Source of the DNA: Pueribacillus sp041725775 | GTDB taxonomy: Bacteria; Bacillota; Bacilli; Bacillales; UBA6769 | Assembly: GCF_041725775.1 (NCBI RefSeq) | Contig: NZ_JBEUEL010000003.1 | Coordinates: 1 to 64,000, forward strand | Direction of reading: 5' to 3' | Length of the DNA: 64,000 nt | Shown here: positions 45,108 to 54,277 of the stretch, in pieces | Layout of the letters: the number at the start of each line of letters is the position of its first letter | Position numbering within the stretch: position 1 is the first letter of the stretch | The notes under the pieces: model-generated | The model's input: the letters and a program-made list of their open reading frames with translations, nothing else | Told to the model about the DNA's origin: nothing | The model's database searches: none | Program-made: the position numbers and the translations under genes

Positions 45108-46532
45108 TCATCCTTTTTCGTCATATTTTTCCTGCACTTGTTCGACTTTTTTACCACGTGTAAAAATGAGTCTGAGCAGTGATAAGCCATTTTTCATCGT
45201 TGGATAGCGAACGGGCAAATCGAAGCGATTTGTTTGCTTTAAAATACTTTTCTGATGTGAGAAAAGATCGAAGCTCGAGCGCCCATGGTATGCACCTATA
45301 CCACTGTCTCCAACTCCGCCGAATGGCAAATGTGGGGTTGCGATATGATAAATCGTATCGTTGATACAACCACCTCCGAACGATACTGAGCGCAACACTT
45401 TATTTTGATTCGTTTTATTTTCGGAAAATAAATAAAGAGCAAGCGGTTTCGGTTTTTCTTTAACTTTTGCGATCGCTTCGTCTAGATTGGTATACGTGAT
45501 GATCGGCAAAACAGGTCCGAATATTTCTTCTTGCATAACAGGACTGTCCCACGATACATCGTTAAGGAGGGTTGGTTCAATCGCTCGCGACGCTCTATCA
45601 CTTTTTCCTCCTGTGACAATGTTTTCATTTTCGATTAGACGAACAATCCGGTCAAAATGACGATCGTTTACGATGTGGGGCCAATTTTCATTCGTAAGTG
45701 GGTCGTTCGTATACAATTTAGCAATGTTTGCTTTTAGCTTTGCAATGAGTGGTTCTTTAATATTTTCATGTACGAGCAAATAATCAGGTGCAATGCATGT
45801 CTGTCCAGCGTTTAAACACTTTCCCCAAGCAATTCGTTTTGCAGCAAGTCGAAGATTTGCGGTTTCATCTACGATGCATGGGCTTTTCCCACCGAGTTCT
45901 AGTGTGACCGGTGTTAAATGCTTGGCCGCTTGTTTCATCACGCTTCGTCCAATATGAGTGCTTCCAGTGAAAAAAATATAGTCAAACTTTTCTTCGAGAA
46001 TCGTTCTGCTCGTTTCAGCGTCACCTTCAATGACAGTGACGTATTCTTTCAGAAATAAATCCGTTATCATTTCAGATAATACGCCTGATACTGTCGGAAC
46101 GAGCTCGGAGGGTTTAATGATCGCACAGTTTCCAGCTGCAATCGCACCGATTAATGGACCGAACGTTAAGTACATTGGGTAGTTCCACGGAGATATAATG
46201 AGCACGACTCCGTATGGCTCTGAATATATACGGCTTTTAGCACCGAATAGTGTGATTGGTGTTGGAACACGTTGCGGACGAACCCATGAACGTAGTTTTC
46301 GTTTGACGTAACGAATTTCTTCTAAAATCATGCCAAATTCAGCTAAAAACGCTTCAAAAGCGGATTTGTTCAAGTCTTGTTTTAAAGCATCTAAAAGTTT
46401 TTGTTCATAGCGTAGCAGTCCGTTACTAAGTGTATCGAGCTGTTTTAAACGAAAGTTGACATCTTTCGTTTGTTCCGTTTCAAAAAAAAGACGTTGTGCA
46501 ACGATTATTTGCTTGATATCGTGAGCGTTCAT
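45108..46532 (-). CDS. aldehyde dehydrogenase (class 3, fatty/aromatic aldehyde type)
   Basis: A 474-aa NAD(P)-dependent dehydrogenase oxidising an aldehyde to a carboxylate. Oxyanion Asn in PWNYPMYLTFGPL, Glu in LELGGKSP (about residue 208), catalytic Cys in NAGQTCIAPDYLL (about 242) and a final PFGGVGDSGIGAYHG are present. The length below 480 and a C-terminal extension with hydrophobic PTMKNGLSLLRLIF fit class 3 enzymes, which handle long-chain and aromatic aldehydes and often bind membranes. First gene of the operon with the AGPS-like enzyme, FGGY kinase and GlpD. ATG 46532 is preferred over 46541 on spacing to AAAGGA. Confidence 0.88.
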   Translation of the reverse strand: MNAHDIKQIIVAQRLFFETEQTKDVNFRLKQLDTLSNGLLRYEQKLLDALKQDLNKSAFEAFLAEFGMILEEIRYVKRKLRSWVRPQRVPTPITLFGAKSRIYSEPYGVVLIISPWNYPMYLTFGPLIGAIAAGNCAIIKPSELVPTVSGVLSEMITDLFLKEYVTVIEGDAETSRTILEEKFDYIFFTGSTHIGRSVMKQAAKHLTPVTLELGGKSPCIVDETANLRLAAKRIAWGKCLNAGQTCIAPDYLLVHENIKEPLIAKLKANIAKLYTNDPLTNENWPHIVNDRHFDRIVRLIENENIVTGGKSDRASRAIEPTLLNDVSWDSPVMQEEIFGPVLPIITYTNLDEAIAKVKEKPKPLALYLFSENKTNQNKVLRSVSFGGGCINDTIYHIATPHLPFGGVGDSGIGAYHGRSSFDLFSHQKSILKQTNRFDLPVRYPTMKNGLSLLRLIFTRGKKVEQVQEKYDEKG

Positions 46533-46659
46533 GCCATTCATCCTTTTTTTAATATTTCCATTAGTATTTATATTCGTGATTATATAGAAATATCCTGCTC
46601 CAAATATGTTATTGAAATAAAAAATGTTTAAATTTTAATAAATTTCAACATTAATAAAT

Positions 46660-47012
46660 GGGGGGTTTTATGGCACAAGTAGAGTTGATGTTAAACAGAA
46701 AAGTTGGAAATGGAAGAAAAGCATCTTTGTCACTTTTGTAATCATTCCCATTTTAATCGTTGGGTTGTTATTGTTTGCAAATCATGTTGTGAATCGCTTG
46801 TTACCGTCGAGGGAAGGAACAATTGGAAACTCGGAAAGTGGAATAAAGTTTTTCCATTCGTATTTTTCCTCCCAACCCGGCAAAAGTAAGAGTGCGTCAT
46901 CACGATTTTCATAGATTGGAATTCTGCCATTCGCTTTATACGCAATCTTTCCGTCTTTTGAAGCAAAAACGAAGTTTTGAGTCGGAAAGAGGAACTGATA
47001 TCTTCTTTTCAT
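46660..47012 (+). pseudogene. penicillin-acylase-like fragments, rearranged (N-terminus on plus, inner piece inverted)
   Basis: From about 46680 a plus-strand frame reads KSWKWKKSIFVTFVIIPIL then VNRLLPSREGTI, a membrane anchor and lead-in like the start of penicillin amidase family (S45) proteins. Immediately after, 46810-47012 reads on the minus strand NFVFASKDGKIAYKANGRIP then LPGWEEKYEWKNFIPLSE, a conserved inner piece of the same family. The catalytic Ser region is missing. So part of one gene was inverted and the rest lost. The family call is based on recall of the motif, and the inversion is inferred. Confidence 0.5.
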
Positions 47013-47248
47013 ATCGTCAGGAAGTATACTAGAAACGAGAAATATCGAAATGTACAGTTTTCGATTCGCAAAGATTTTTGTTAAAGATCGATATTACGCT
47101 AGTTCGGTTATTACAAATTTCCTGGCTATACGTTTGAGGTTAGAAAATAAACCGTTTTTGCGAACCATATAAAAAGGGATTATCGTTCTAATTGTCGAAA
47201 CGAGTACTTAGTCAAAAAATGAACGAGAGGTAAGGGGGAGGCTGGAAA

Positions 47249-48706
47249 ATGACTAAAGTGAAACAAAACCGAGTCGTTGTCAGTGAACAAGAATTATTGT
47301 CAATGGATGCGAGTACGCTTGCAAAAAAAATTGCCAATCAAGAAATCACTTCCAAACACGCAACAAGTGTGTTTATTTCACATTTAAAAAAGGTAAATCA
47401 TGTTTTAAATGGTCTCGTTGAAGATCGGTTTGAACAAGCCTTAAGAGAAGCTGAGAAAGCAGATGCTGAAATTAAGCAAAATGGGGCAGGTCATAAAAAG
47501 CTTCTCGGTGTTCCAATGAGTATGAAAGAATCGTTCGACGTTGCCGAAATGAAAACGACGGGTGGACTCATACATAGAAAACATATTGTTAGAAAGCAAG
47601 ATTCTCATGTTGTTACTGCTTTAAAAGCAGAAGGTGCAATTTTTTTAGGTAAAACGAATACGCCAACGCTTTGCTTCTGTCAGGAAACAGATAACAAGCT
47701 CTATGGTAGGACGAACAACCCATGGGATTTAACGAAAACGACAGGAGGTTCTAGCGGTGGTGAAGGAGCACTGTTAGCTGTTGGAGGAGCGGCTGCAGGT
47801 ATCGGTTCAGATATTGGTGGTTCGATACGGTTTCCAAGCCATTTTAATGGAGTCATCGGGTTTAAGTCAGGTAACCGGCAAGTTTCACAAGTGGGCAGTT
47901 TCCCACCTATTGATATTGATCTTCAAGAACGGATGCTAGGCATCGGTCCGATGACGAAGTCTGTTGCGGACGCAAAAATGCTGTATAACATTATTGCGAA
48001 AAAGCCAGCAGAGGCAAAGGATTTATCCCGATTTACAATGACAATTTTGCCACGGACAAACTACCCGATGTCAGATGAAACGGAAAATATGCTAGTAATG
48101 ATCCAAAAACAGTTGCAAGATGAATATGAAACGATGAAGGCTGTTCCGCCATTTTTTGATCAATGTGCGATACTCTGGCAAGAAATAATGTCGGTCGATG
48201 GGGGCCAAGGTATCGCTGAAATAACCTTTGGTGCTGATAAAAGTAACGCTGTGACAGAGTATATGAAGGAAGTTGTAACAGGGAAATCCGATGTTCATCG
48301 ATTTTTGTCATGGGCATTAATAGGGGCGAATCTATTTAAACCTTCGGAAAAAAGAGTGCAAGAAATCAATCATTATCTTGCAAAAGGTGATGAACAGCTT
48401 GAAGATTATTTAGACGAACGTATTTTGTTCTTCCCTGTTTACCATACGAGTGCCTTGAAGCATGGACGTGTATACAAAGAGATTTTTTCCATTCGAAAAA
48501 CATTTTTAAAATATATGCCGTACGTCGCATACGCAAATGTGTGGGGGCTTCCGTCATTGACGATCCCAATTCAAACGGACAAACAGAACATGCCTATTGG
48601 CGTTCAACTCATGAGTAAAAATGGAAACGAAGATGCATTGTTCCAAATAGGAGAATGGCTTGAAAGTCGAAATCGTGGTTACATACGGTGTATGAACTAC
48701 GATTAA
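47249..48706 (+). CDS. amidase (amidase-signature family)
   Basis: A 485-aa amide hydrolase. The Ser-cisSer-Lys triad is in place: Lys in VPMSMKESFDV (about residue 93), cis-Ser in TGGSSGGEGALLA (about 168), nucleophile Ser in GSDIGGSIRFP (about 192). Close in type to fatty-acid amide or broad aliphatic amidases, not to GatA, since no gatCB genes are near. The start ATG follows GGGGGAGG. It ends in a strong terminator before the sigY promoter. The substrate is unknown. Confidence 0.88.
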   Translation: MTKVKQNRVVVSEQELLSMDASTLAKKIANQEITSKHATSVFISHLKKVNHVLNGLVEDRFEQALREAEKADAEIKQNGAGHKKLLGVPMSMKESFDVAEMKTTGGLIHRKHIVRKQDSHVVTALKAEGAIFLGKTNTPTLCFCQETDNKLYGRTNNPWDLTKTTGGSSGGEGALLAVGGAAAGIGSDIGGSIRFPSHFNGVIGFKSGNRQVSQVGSFPPIDIDLQERMLGIGPMTKSVADAKMLYNIIAKKPAEAKDLSRFTMTILPRTNYPMSDETENMLVMIQKQLQDEYETMKAVPPFFDQCAILWQEIMSVDGGQGIAEITFGADKSNAVTEYMKEVVTGKSDVHRFLSWALIGANLFKPSEKRVQEINHYLAKGDEQLEDYLDERILFFPVYHTSALKHGRVYKEIFSIRKTFLKYMPYVAYANVWGLPSLTIPIQTDKQNMPIGVQLMSKNGNEDALFQIGEWLESRNRGYIRCMNYD

Positions 48707-48724
48707 GAAAGGAAATATTTATAG

Positions 48725-48753
48725 CTCGCCGAAAGAGGCGAGTTTTCTTTTTC
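48725..48753 (+). terminator. amidase terminator
   Basis: A 6-bp GC-rich stem (CTCGCC 48725-48730 with GGCGAG 48737-48742) is followed by TTTTCTTTTT. Confidence 0.85.
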
Positions 48754-48762
48754 AAGAATAAT

Positions 48763-48788
48763 TGAACGTTTAGAACGTTGCGTACGTC
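48763..48788 (+). promoter_or_regulatory. SigY-type autoregulatory ECF promoter
   Basis: TGAACG (48763-48768), exactly 16 bases, then CGTC (48785-48788): the arrangement of the known SigY promoter in Bacillus subtilis. It lies 39 bases before the sigY start codon and right after the amidase terminator. Confidence 0.85.
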
Positions 48789-48827
48789 ATATAGGTAGAA
48801 CAGACGGAAGGGGGGGCGTATGTTCAG

Positions 48828-49361
48828 TTGAATGAGCAAGAAGAAAGAAAACAAATAATTCTCGCGAAGCGGGGGAATGATGAGGCATTTGCTCGCTTAT
48901 TTCAAGCGAATTACACATTTTTATATAAATATTTAATCAAACTTTGTCTACAACCTGAATTAACAGAAGATCTTGTCCAAGAAACGATGCTAAAAGCATA
49001 CGTCCACCTGCAAAGTTTTAAAGGGGAAGCGAAATTTTCTACGTGGCTTATATCTATCGCGTCAAGGCTGTATATCGATTACGAGCGGAAGCAAAAAAGC
49101 GAGCGAAAACGGCTCGAAAAATTTCAACAAGAAGAAAAACGAAAGTTAAAATGGAGCGTTTTATCAAACGGTTATGAATGGACGGAGCATATGGAAATAT
49201 TCGCAGAGTTGCCTCCACGTCTACGCGCACCGTTATTACTGCGTCATTATTATGGTTATACATTTTCTGAAATTGCCGCCATGTTGAACATAAAAGAAGG
49301 AACGGTAAAATCTCGTGTCCATCACGGAATAAAACGTATTCGAAAGGAGTGGTCGTCATGA
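48828..49361 (+). CDS. sigY: ECF RNA polymerase sigma factor SigY
   Basis: A 177-aa ECF sigma factor: region 2 (about 20-90, EDLVQETMLKAYVHLQSFKG then FSTWLISIASRLYIDY) and region 4 (about 120-170, LPPRLRAPLLLRHYYGYTFS then NIKEGTVKSRVHHGIKRI). The call as SigY rests on the six-gene order matching sigY-yxlCDEFG and on its own promoter type. It should direct this operon and few other genes. TTG 48828 follows GGGGGG; no in-frame ATG gives a better start. Overlaps yxlC by 4 bases. Confidence 0.9.
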   Translation: MNEQEERKQIILAKRGNDEAFARLFQANYTFLYKYLIKLCLQPELTEDLVQETMLKAYVHLQSFKGEAKFSTWLISIASRLYIDYERKQKSERKRLEKFQQEEKRKLKWSVLSNGYEWTEHMEIFAELPPRLRAPLLLRHYYGYTFSEIAAMLNIKEGTVKSRVHHGIKRIRKEWSS

Positions 49362-49696
49362 AAGGTAACGATGAACATCATTGGGAAAAGGAATTTAAAG
49401 CTAACTTGACAGTTTTTGAAGACGTTCATCACGTTCGCGTTCCCGCTGAAGACGAACTGCTCATCACATTGAGGCAATTTAAAGAAGAGCAAAAAAAAGC
49501 ATTTGTTCGTGAATTTATAGTCTTTTTCATTACAGCACTTGTCGTTTTAACTTCCTATGTTGTTATCGCACTAAAGCTGACGACTGTGTTCATATGGATT
49601 CAAGGCATCGCCCTTTTCGTTTTCCCGATGTTCCTTTTATTCGGACATCGACGAAAAAACAGTCGAAGTGAGGTGTTTCGAGATGAAAGTGAATGA
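49358..49696 (+). CDS. yxlC: YxlC-like negative regulator of SigY
   Basis: A 112-aa protein with a soluble N-terminus and two membrane helices near residues 50-72 and 77-93 (FIVFFITALVVLTSYVVIAL), ending in Arg/Lys-rich cytosolic residues. In B. subtilis YxlC with YxlD holds SigY inactive. ATG 49358 (AAAGGAG 8 bases upstream) overlaps the sigY stop, so the anti-sigma is translated in step. The overlap with yxlD is 14 bases. Confidence 0.85.
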   Translation: MKGNDEHHWEKEFKANLTVFEDVHHVRVPAEDELLITLRQFKEEQKKAFVREFIVFFITALVVLTSYVVIALKLTTVFIWIQGIALFVFPMFLLFGHRRKNSRSEVFRDESE

Positions 49697-49883
49697 ATTC
49701 GTTCTTCTTTTACTCGTGTCACCGATTATGATTACCCAAAGCACGCTTTTGTTTATTGATGCGAAGAAAAAAGGAGCGAAGGCGTGGTTTTGGGGGATAT
49801 GGGGATTGCTCCAATGTCCGATGCCAACCATTTTTTATTACTTTATTGTCGTTCGACCGTATCGAAAGAAAATGAGTGGATAG
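49683..49883 (+). CDS. yxlD: YxlD-like small membrane protein
   Basis: A 66-aa protein with two helices (VNEFVLLLLVSPIMITQST and AWFWGIWGLLQCPMPTIFYY). It acts with YxlC in holding SigY in the model organism. ATG 49683 lies 7 bases behind GAGGTG. Confidence 0.82.
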   Translation: MKVNEFVLLLLVSPIMITQSTLLFIDAKKKGAKAWFWGIWGLLQCPMPTIFYYFIVVRPYRKKMSG

Positions 49884-50137
49884 TGTTAAAACTTCTATGA
49901 AACTCTTCGAATTTAGATGGCTTGACATTGAGCATCTACGTTATGTAAAGACGTTGCAATCCTTGTTGCGTAAGGCTTTATAGCCTGTCATGTTCATGAC
50001 TCAATTTAATGCATCAACAGATGTTAATTCCCTCTCAAAAAAGGGGGTAACACTTTGTCCATTAAATATTCAAGGTTTTACAATGTTCATAAAAAACTTT
50101 TGACAGTACGAATGAGTGTTGAGGGGGGAAGAATAGT

Positions 50138-50323
50138 ATGGAAATTTCATGGGGACTTGTTGCTCCGCTAATTGTTTTACAGATAATCTTGATGATTGTG
50201 GCGCTTGTTACATGTATTAAAGACGAAGAAACGAACGGTCCAAAGTGGGCTTGGATACTTGTGATTATTTTAGTTAATATTTTTGGACCGATTCTTTATT
50301 TTCTCATTGGTCGTAAGAAGTAA
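50138..50323 (+). CDS. yxlE: YxlE-like small membrane protein (phospholipase D N-terminal-type helices)
   Basis: A 61-aa protein with two helices and the short motif GPKWAWILVIILVNIFGPILY typical (central part) of the PLDc_N group. GGGGGG lies 9 bases before ATG. The 254-base gap behind yxlD contains TTGACA-like boxes (49931 and 50098 areas) that may form an internal promoter. Fourth gene in the sigY order. Confidence 0.85.
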   Translation: MEISWGLVAPLIVLQIILMIVALVTCIKDEETNGPKWAWILVIILVNIFGPILYFLIGRKK

Positions 50324-50337
50324 GGGGAGGGAACGAC

Positions 50338-51231
50338 GTGCTCTTAACAGTGAATCAATTAACGAAAATATATAACTCGCAAGCTGCTGTTGATAAACTT
50401 TCATTTGCAATTAATGAAAATGAATGTGTCGCTCTCATCGGTCCGAATGGTTCTGGAAAAACGACGACGCTTAATATGCTTGCTGGCTTATTAACACCAA
50501 CATCAGGAGAAGTTACGTTTATGGGTAATCGAGGTATCGATCGACATAAAGTTGGCTACTTGCCGCAATACCCAACTTTTTTTCCGTGGATGACTGCACG
50601 TGAATATTTAAACTTCGCTGGTAAATTATCAAACGTTCCAAAAAAAGAATTAAAGACTAGAATTGATGATATGCTTGCTTTTGTTGGACTTGATGAAGTA
50701 AAAAATAAACGGATTAGCGGGTTTTCAGGTGGTATGAAACAGCGATTAGGAATTGCTCAAGCGCTCCTGCATGAACCGAAGCTACTAATACTAGATGAAC
50801 CAGTCTCAGCACTAGATCCAACAGGACGTCGCGACGTTTTGCATATGATGAAACAGTTGAAAAAAAAGCTTGCGATTTTATTTTCAACTCATGTGTTGCA
50901 TGATGCTGAGCAAGTATGTGACAGCACGGTCATGATTAAAGACGGGAAACTGAAATGGTCAGGGACGTTAGATGTATTAAAAAATAAAAAGCGAGATGCT
51001 ACTTATTTGCTTACAACGAAAGAAAAGCAGCTTGAGCCTTGGCTCCGAACAAAAACGTATGTAACGACTGTTAAACTTCGTACACCATTGTCTGCAGAAA
51101 TAATGCTAGAAAACGAAAGTGATCGAATCCATCTTTTAAAAGATTGTGTCCAAGATGAATTGGACGTCATTCATTTTGAGTTAAAAAAGCATACACTTGA
51201 AGATGCGTATGAGGAAGTGATGAACGGATGA
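50338..51231 (+). CDS. yxlF: ABC transporter ATP-binding protein YxlF
   Basis: A 297-aa ATPase: Walker A GPNGSGKTTTL, signature SGFSGGMKQRLG, Walker B LLILDEPVSALDP, switch His in STHVLHDAEQ, and a roughly 80-residue extra C-terminal part. Pairs with the permease YxlG, which it overlaps by 4 bases, as an export-type ABC system. GTG start after GGGAGG. Confidence 0.9.
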   Translation: MLLTVNQLTKIYNSQAAVDKLSFAINENECVALIGPNGSGKTTTLNMLAGLLTPTSGEVTFMGNRGIDRHKVGYLPQYPTFFPWMTAREYLNFAGKLSNVPKKELKTRIDDMLAFVGLDEVKNKRISGFSGGMKQRLGIAQALLHEPKLLILDEPVSALDPTGRRDVLHMMKQLKKKLAILFSTHVLHDAEQVCDSTVMIKDGKLKWSGTLDVLKNKKRDATYLLTTKEKQLEPWLRTKTYVTTVKLRTPLSAEIMLENESDRIHLLKDCVQDELDVIHFELKKHTLEDAYEEVMNG

Positions 51232-52010
51232 AAACGTTTCTAACTTTATTCCAGAAAGAATGGCTTGAAGCGTGGCGTGATAAAAAATTGATTTGGCTTC
51301 CGATTGTTATGATTATTTTAGCTGTTTCCCAGCCGATTGCCTTATACTACATGTCAGATATTTTATCTAGTTCAGGAAATTTACCAGAAGGAGCTGTTAT
51401 CGATATCCCTGTTCCGTCGGGTGAAGAAGTGTTGTCTAGCACGCTTTCACAATTTAATCTAATCGGAACTGCAATTATTGTTTTAAGTGTGATGGGAAGC
51501 ATTTCGCATGAGCGGAATAGCGGTGCATTGTCATTAGTTATGGCTCGTCCAGTGCAACCTTTACAGTATATTAGTAGCAAATGGTTTGCGCATGCGATTA
51601 TCTTAATCGTTTCATTTAGTATTAGTTACGGGCTGGCCTACTATTATACGATTCTCCTTTTTCATGACGTTTCATTAGTGCGTTTCTTCGCTAGCTTTGC
51701 GATTTACTGTTTATGGATTGTATTTGCGATGACCGTAACACTTTTAGTCGGAACGATGCTTAAAAAAGCAGGTGGCATTGCAGGAACAAGCATACTTTTC
51801 ATTGCAGGTTTGTCGATCGCTAGCACACTTTTTCCGAAGTTCACGAAATGGAGCCCAGCAAATGCATTTAGTGAAGCGAATCAGTTTTTACTGACTGGAA
51901 ACGGGAATGATACATTTTACCCGACGGTTATTACGACTTGCTTACTTATTATCGGGCTCGTCCTTTTAGCTGCTTCGTTATTTAAACGGTTTGAAAGCTA
52001 TTCAACATAA
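51228..52010 (+). CDS. yxlG: ABC transporter permease YxlG
   Basis: A 260-aa membrane protein with six helices of the ABC-2 (NosY-like) type: KEWLEAWRDKKLIWLP at the N-terminus, first helix about 24-42, an extracellular loop 45-78, then SHERNSGALSLVMARPV, the conserved cytosolic loop. Substrate unknown; last gene of the sigY operon. Confidence 0.88.
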   Translation: MKTFLTLFQKEWLEAWRDKKLIWLPIVMIILAVSQPIALYYMSDILSSSGNLPEGAVIDIPVPSGEEVLSSTLSQFNLIGTAIIVLSVMGSISHERNSGALSLVMARPVQPLQYISSKWFAHAIILIVSFSISYGLAYYYTILLFHDVSLVRFFASFAIYCLWIVFAMTVTLLVGTMLKKAGGIAGTSILFIAGLSIASTLFPKFTKWSPANAFSEANQFLLTGNGNDTFYPTVITTCLLIIGLVLLAASLFKRFESYST

Positions 52011-52347
52011 AGCGGAGATTCGCAACAGTGGAGGCTCATTTCCGGAGATTTAGTGAGATATCGTGTAAAAAGTTTTACATTCATATAATTTGAAATAGAA
52101 CGTTAAGAACGCTCGTTAGGGAATGTTAGTATACTTGAATACTGGATGTGAACAAGAGTGATGACATTGTTTTCATAAAAATGCGTTAAGCGAAGCGGTT
52201 TTACTGAAACGGTAAACTGTTTTATTAAGCCATCTGACGCGGTGGGGCTCGTTTTTAGCAAGGTTTACAGTGTTAATCTGTGGAAATGCAATGGATCGTT
52301 AAAGAATATCCATTGTTTACAACGATTCAAGCGGTTGATATGTGATG
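52011..52347. other. spacer between sigY operon and MFS pump, no gene supported
   Basis: Contains small imperfect hairpins (around 52185-52225) that could end the sigY operon, but none has a clear T run. No reading frame is convincing. Confidence 0.3.
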
Positions 52348-52378
52348 AAAAGGAAGGCTTCTACACCTTCCTTTTTTA
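52348..52378 (-). terminator. terminator of the PadR-MFS operon (works on both strands)
   Basis: AAAAGGAAGG (52348-52357) is inverted at 52366-52375, followed by T runs on either strand. The 3' end of the pump gene lies within the right arm. Confidence 0.8.
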
Positions 52379-53545
52379 TGTTGTCACTTGTTTTACTTTA
52401 TTCGTTTGCGCTTTGTACACTTGATAGAGGATAAAAGCGATAACGGATAAAACAATACCGGAAATATATGGAAGTCCAATTGTAATTGAGAAGAGCCAGC
52501 CACCTAACGGTGGACCGATAATTCGTCCGAGTGAATCAAACGATGAAAGCATACCTGTCGTGCTACCATGGCCTGTCGTGGATGTTTTTGTTAGTAGTGC
52601 TGATACTGCTGGACGAATAACTCCATTACCGATACCGAAAATCGTTAAAAAAATCGCTGCTGTCGTAAAACTGTCGACGAACAAGATGAGCCAAAACCCG
52701 ATTGCTGAAACGACGGCACCGATTTGTATGACAAATCCTTCTCCAAATCGTTTCGTAAGCCGTCCGACTAATCCGCCTTGAACAATGGCCCCCGCTAAGC
52801 CCATAATCATAAATATATAACCGAGCTGTACAGTACCTAGCCCTGCTCTTTCTGCTGCAAAATAAGCAAACGTTGCTTCTAATCCAGCGAGAGAGAGTGA
52901 GACGAACAGCTGTAGAAAGTACAAAATCGATATCGAGCCTACAAATGCTTCGCGGAACGAACGTTTTTCTGCTTGTACATGCTCTCTCGTTTGAGGTAAC
53001 GATTCTTTTAAAACAAGTAACACGAGAAAAACGGTTATGAAAGATGATATCCCCGCGATATAAAACGGCATGCTTAAGTTAGTTTTAGAGAAAATCCCAC
53101 CGATTGCTGGTCCAAAAATAAAGCCTAATCCGACAGAAGCACCGACAATTCCCATTCCTTTTCCACGGTCTTCTTCTGTCGTTATATCAGCAACATACGC
53201 CATCACAGTAGGCATATTTGCTGACGAAAGTAAGCCACCAATAATGCGAGCGGCGAAAAGCATCCAAAGTTCAGTTGCAATCGCCATTAAGAAAAAAGAG
53301 AGAGAAAGTCCTGTTATCCCGATAACCATAATAGGTTTACGGCCAATTCGGTCCGAAATGCGTCCCCACATCGGTGCAAACAATAGCTGCATGACTGAAT
53401 AAACGGCCATTAATAAACCAAGTTGAGTTGGAGAAGCTCCCATATCTTCAGCATAGAAAGGCAGGACAGGAATAATAATTCCAAATCCAACCATAACGAG
53501 AAACATGACTGCAAATAAGATCGGCAACGCTTTTTTAGTGTTCAA
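52376..53545 (-). CDS. MFS drug-efflux-type transporter
   Basis: A 389-aa 12-helix drug:H+ antiporter (DHA1). The loop 2-3 motif WGRISDRIGRKPIMVIG (about residue 60) and antiporter motif C in GIVGASVGLGFIFGPAIGGIF (about 135) are clear, which supports export of hydrophobic drugs. TTG start behind GGAGTG, which begins 1 base after the regulator's stop. It is co-transcribed with, and presumably repressed by, the PadR protein encoded upstream. Confidence 0.9.
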   Translation of the reverse strand: MNTKKALPILFAVMFLVMVGFGIIIPVLPFYAEDMGASPTQLGLLMAVYSVMQLLFAPMWGRISDRIGRKPIMVIGITGLSLSFFLMAIATELWMLFAARIIGGLLSSANMPTVMAYVADITTEEDRGKGMGIVGASVGLGFIFGPAIGGIFSKTNLSMPFYIAGISSFITVFLVLLVLKESLPQTREHVQAEKRSFREAFVGSISILYFLQLFVSLSLAGLEATFAYFAAERAGLGTVQLGYIFMIMGLAGAIVQGGLVGRLTKRFGEGFVIQIGAVVSAIGFWLILFVDSFTTAAIFLTIFGIGNGVIRPAVSALLTKTSTTGHGSTTGMLSSFDSLGRIIGPPLGGWLFSITIGLPYISGIVLSVIAFILYQVYKAQTNKVKQVTT

Positions 53546-53546
53546 G

Positions 53547-54068
53547 TTAGTTCACTCCAGTTAGTACAAGCTTATCTATAATTTCAGTAATAAAAGAAAT
53601 TTCGGCTTCAAGCATTTTTTTCTTATGTAAAAATGCTATGTTTATTCCTTTTTCTTCATGGTTTGGGACTTTATTTAATGCCTTATATTTTTCTTCTAGT
53701 TCAGATTGTTTTTTCTTTAATAAGTTCATCGTTTGTTCTTTTGGTAAATGGTCAAGGAACATAAATCCAATTTCATTTTTATATGTAGCCGTTTCAGCTG
53801 AAGCTAAATTTTGCATTAATAATTTCTGGAAATATTCAGTGCCCTTTTTATTAATGGAATACACTTTTCGGGGTGGACGATTTCCATCGTATTCGATTGA
53901 CACGTCTATGTATTGCTCTTTGCTCAACTTATCGAGTAGCGAATAAGCAGTAGCTTTTTTCATAGTCGTGATGTATGTTAAATTTTTTTCAATAAAATCA
54001 TGGATTTGGTAGCCGTGTTGACTTTGTGAAATTAATAACCCTAACAGTAATAATGAACGATGGCTCAT
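53547..54068 (-). CDS. PadR-family transcriptional regulator
   Basis: A 173-aa regulator. The N-terminal winged helix holds LLLLGLLISQSQHGYQIHDF and the wing NRPPRKVYSINKKGTEYF; the C-terminal part is a Vir-like dimerisation helix with coiled coil. As first gene of a two-gene operon with an efflux pump, local autorepression is likely. The AT-rich leader (54075-54130) has ATTATAAAT repeats that could be operators. GGAGGGG precedes the ATG. Confidence 0.9.
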   Translation of the reverse strand: MSHRSLLLLGLLISQSQHGYQIHDFIEKNLTYITTMKKATAYSLLDKLSKEQYIDVSIEYDGNRPPRKVYSINKKGTEYFQKLLMQNLASAETATYKNEIGFMFLDHLPKEQTMNLLKKKQSELEEKYKALNKVPNHEEKGINIAFLHKKKMLEAEISFITEIIDKLVLTGVN

Positions 54069-54277
54069 ATCATCCCCTCCAAGAATGATTATAAATCAAA
54101 TTATAAATACTTTAATTATGAATAGTCAATGAATGACTAATAACAATCTGATTATACATAGGATTATTTTTGTGTAAATCTATTGACGTATATAAATTAC
54201 AATGATATTATTATAATTTTTGACAAATTTACTTCTATATAGTATACTTCTGTATATATACAAATGGAGGTGTCTAT

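Noticed and set aside
49884..50137. Missing sigY-operon gene between yxlD and yxlE
   Set aside because: No open frame with a ribosome site was found; the gap looks like an internal promoter region.
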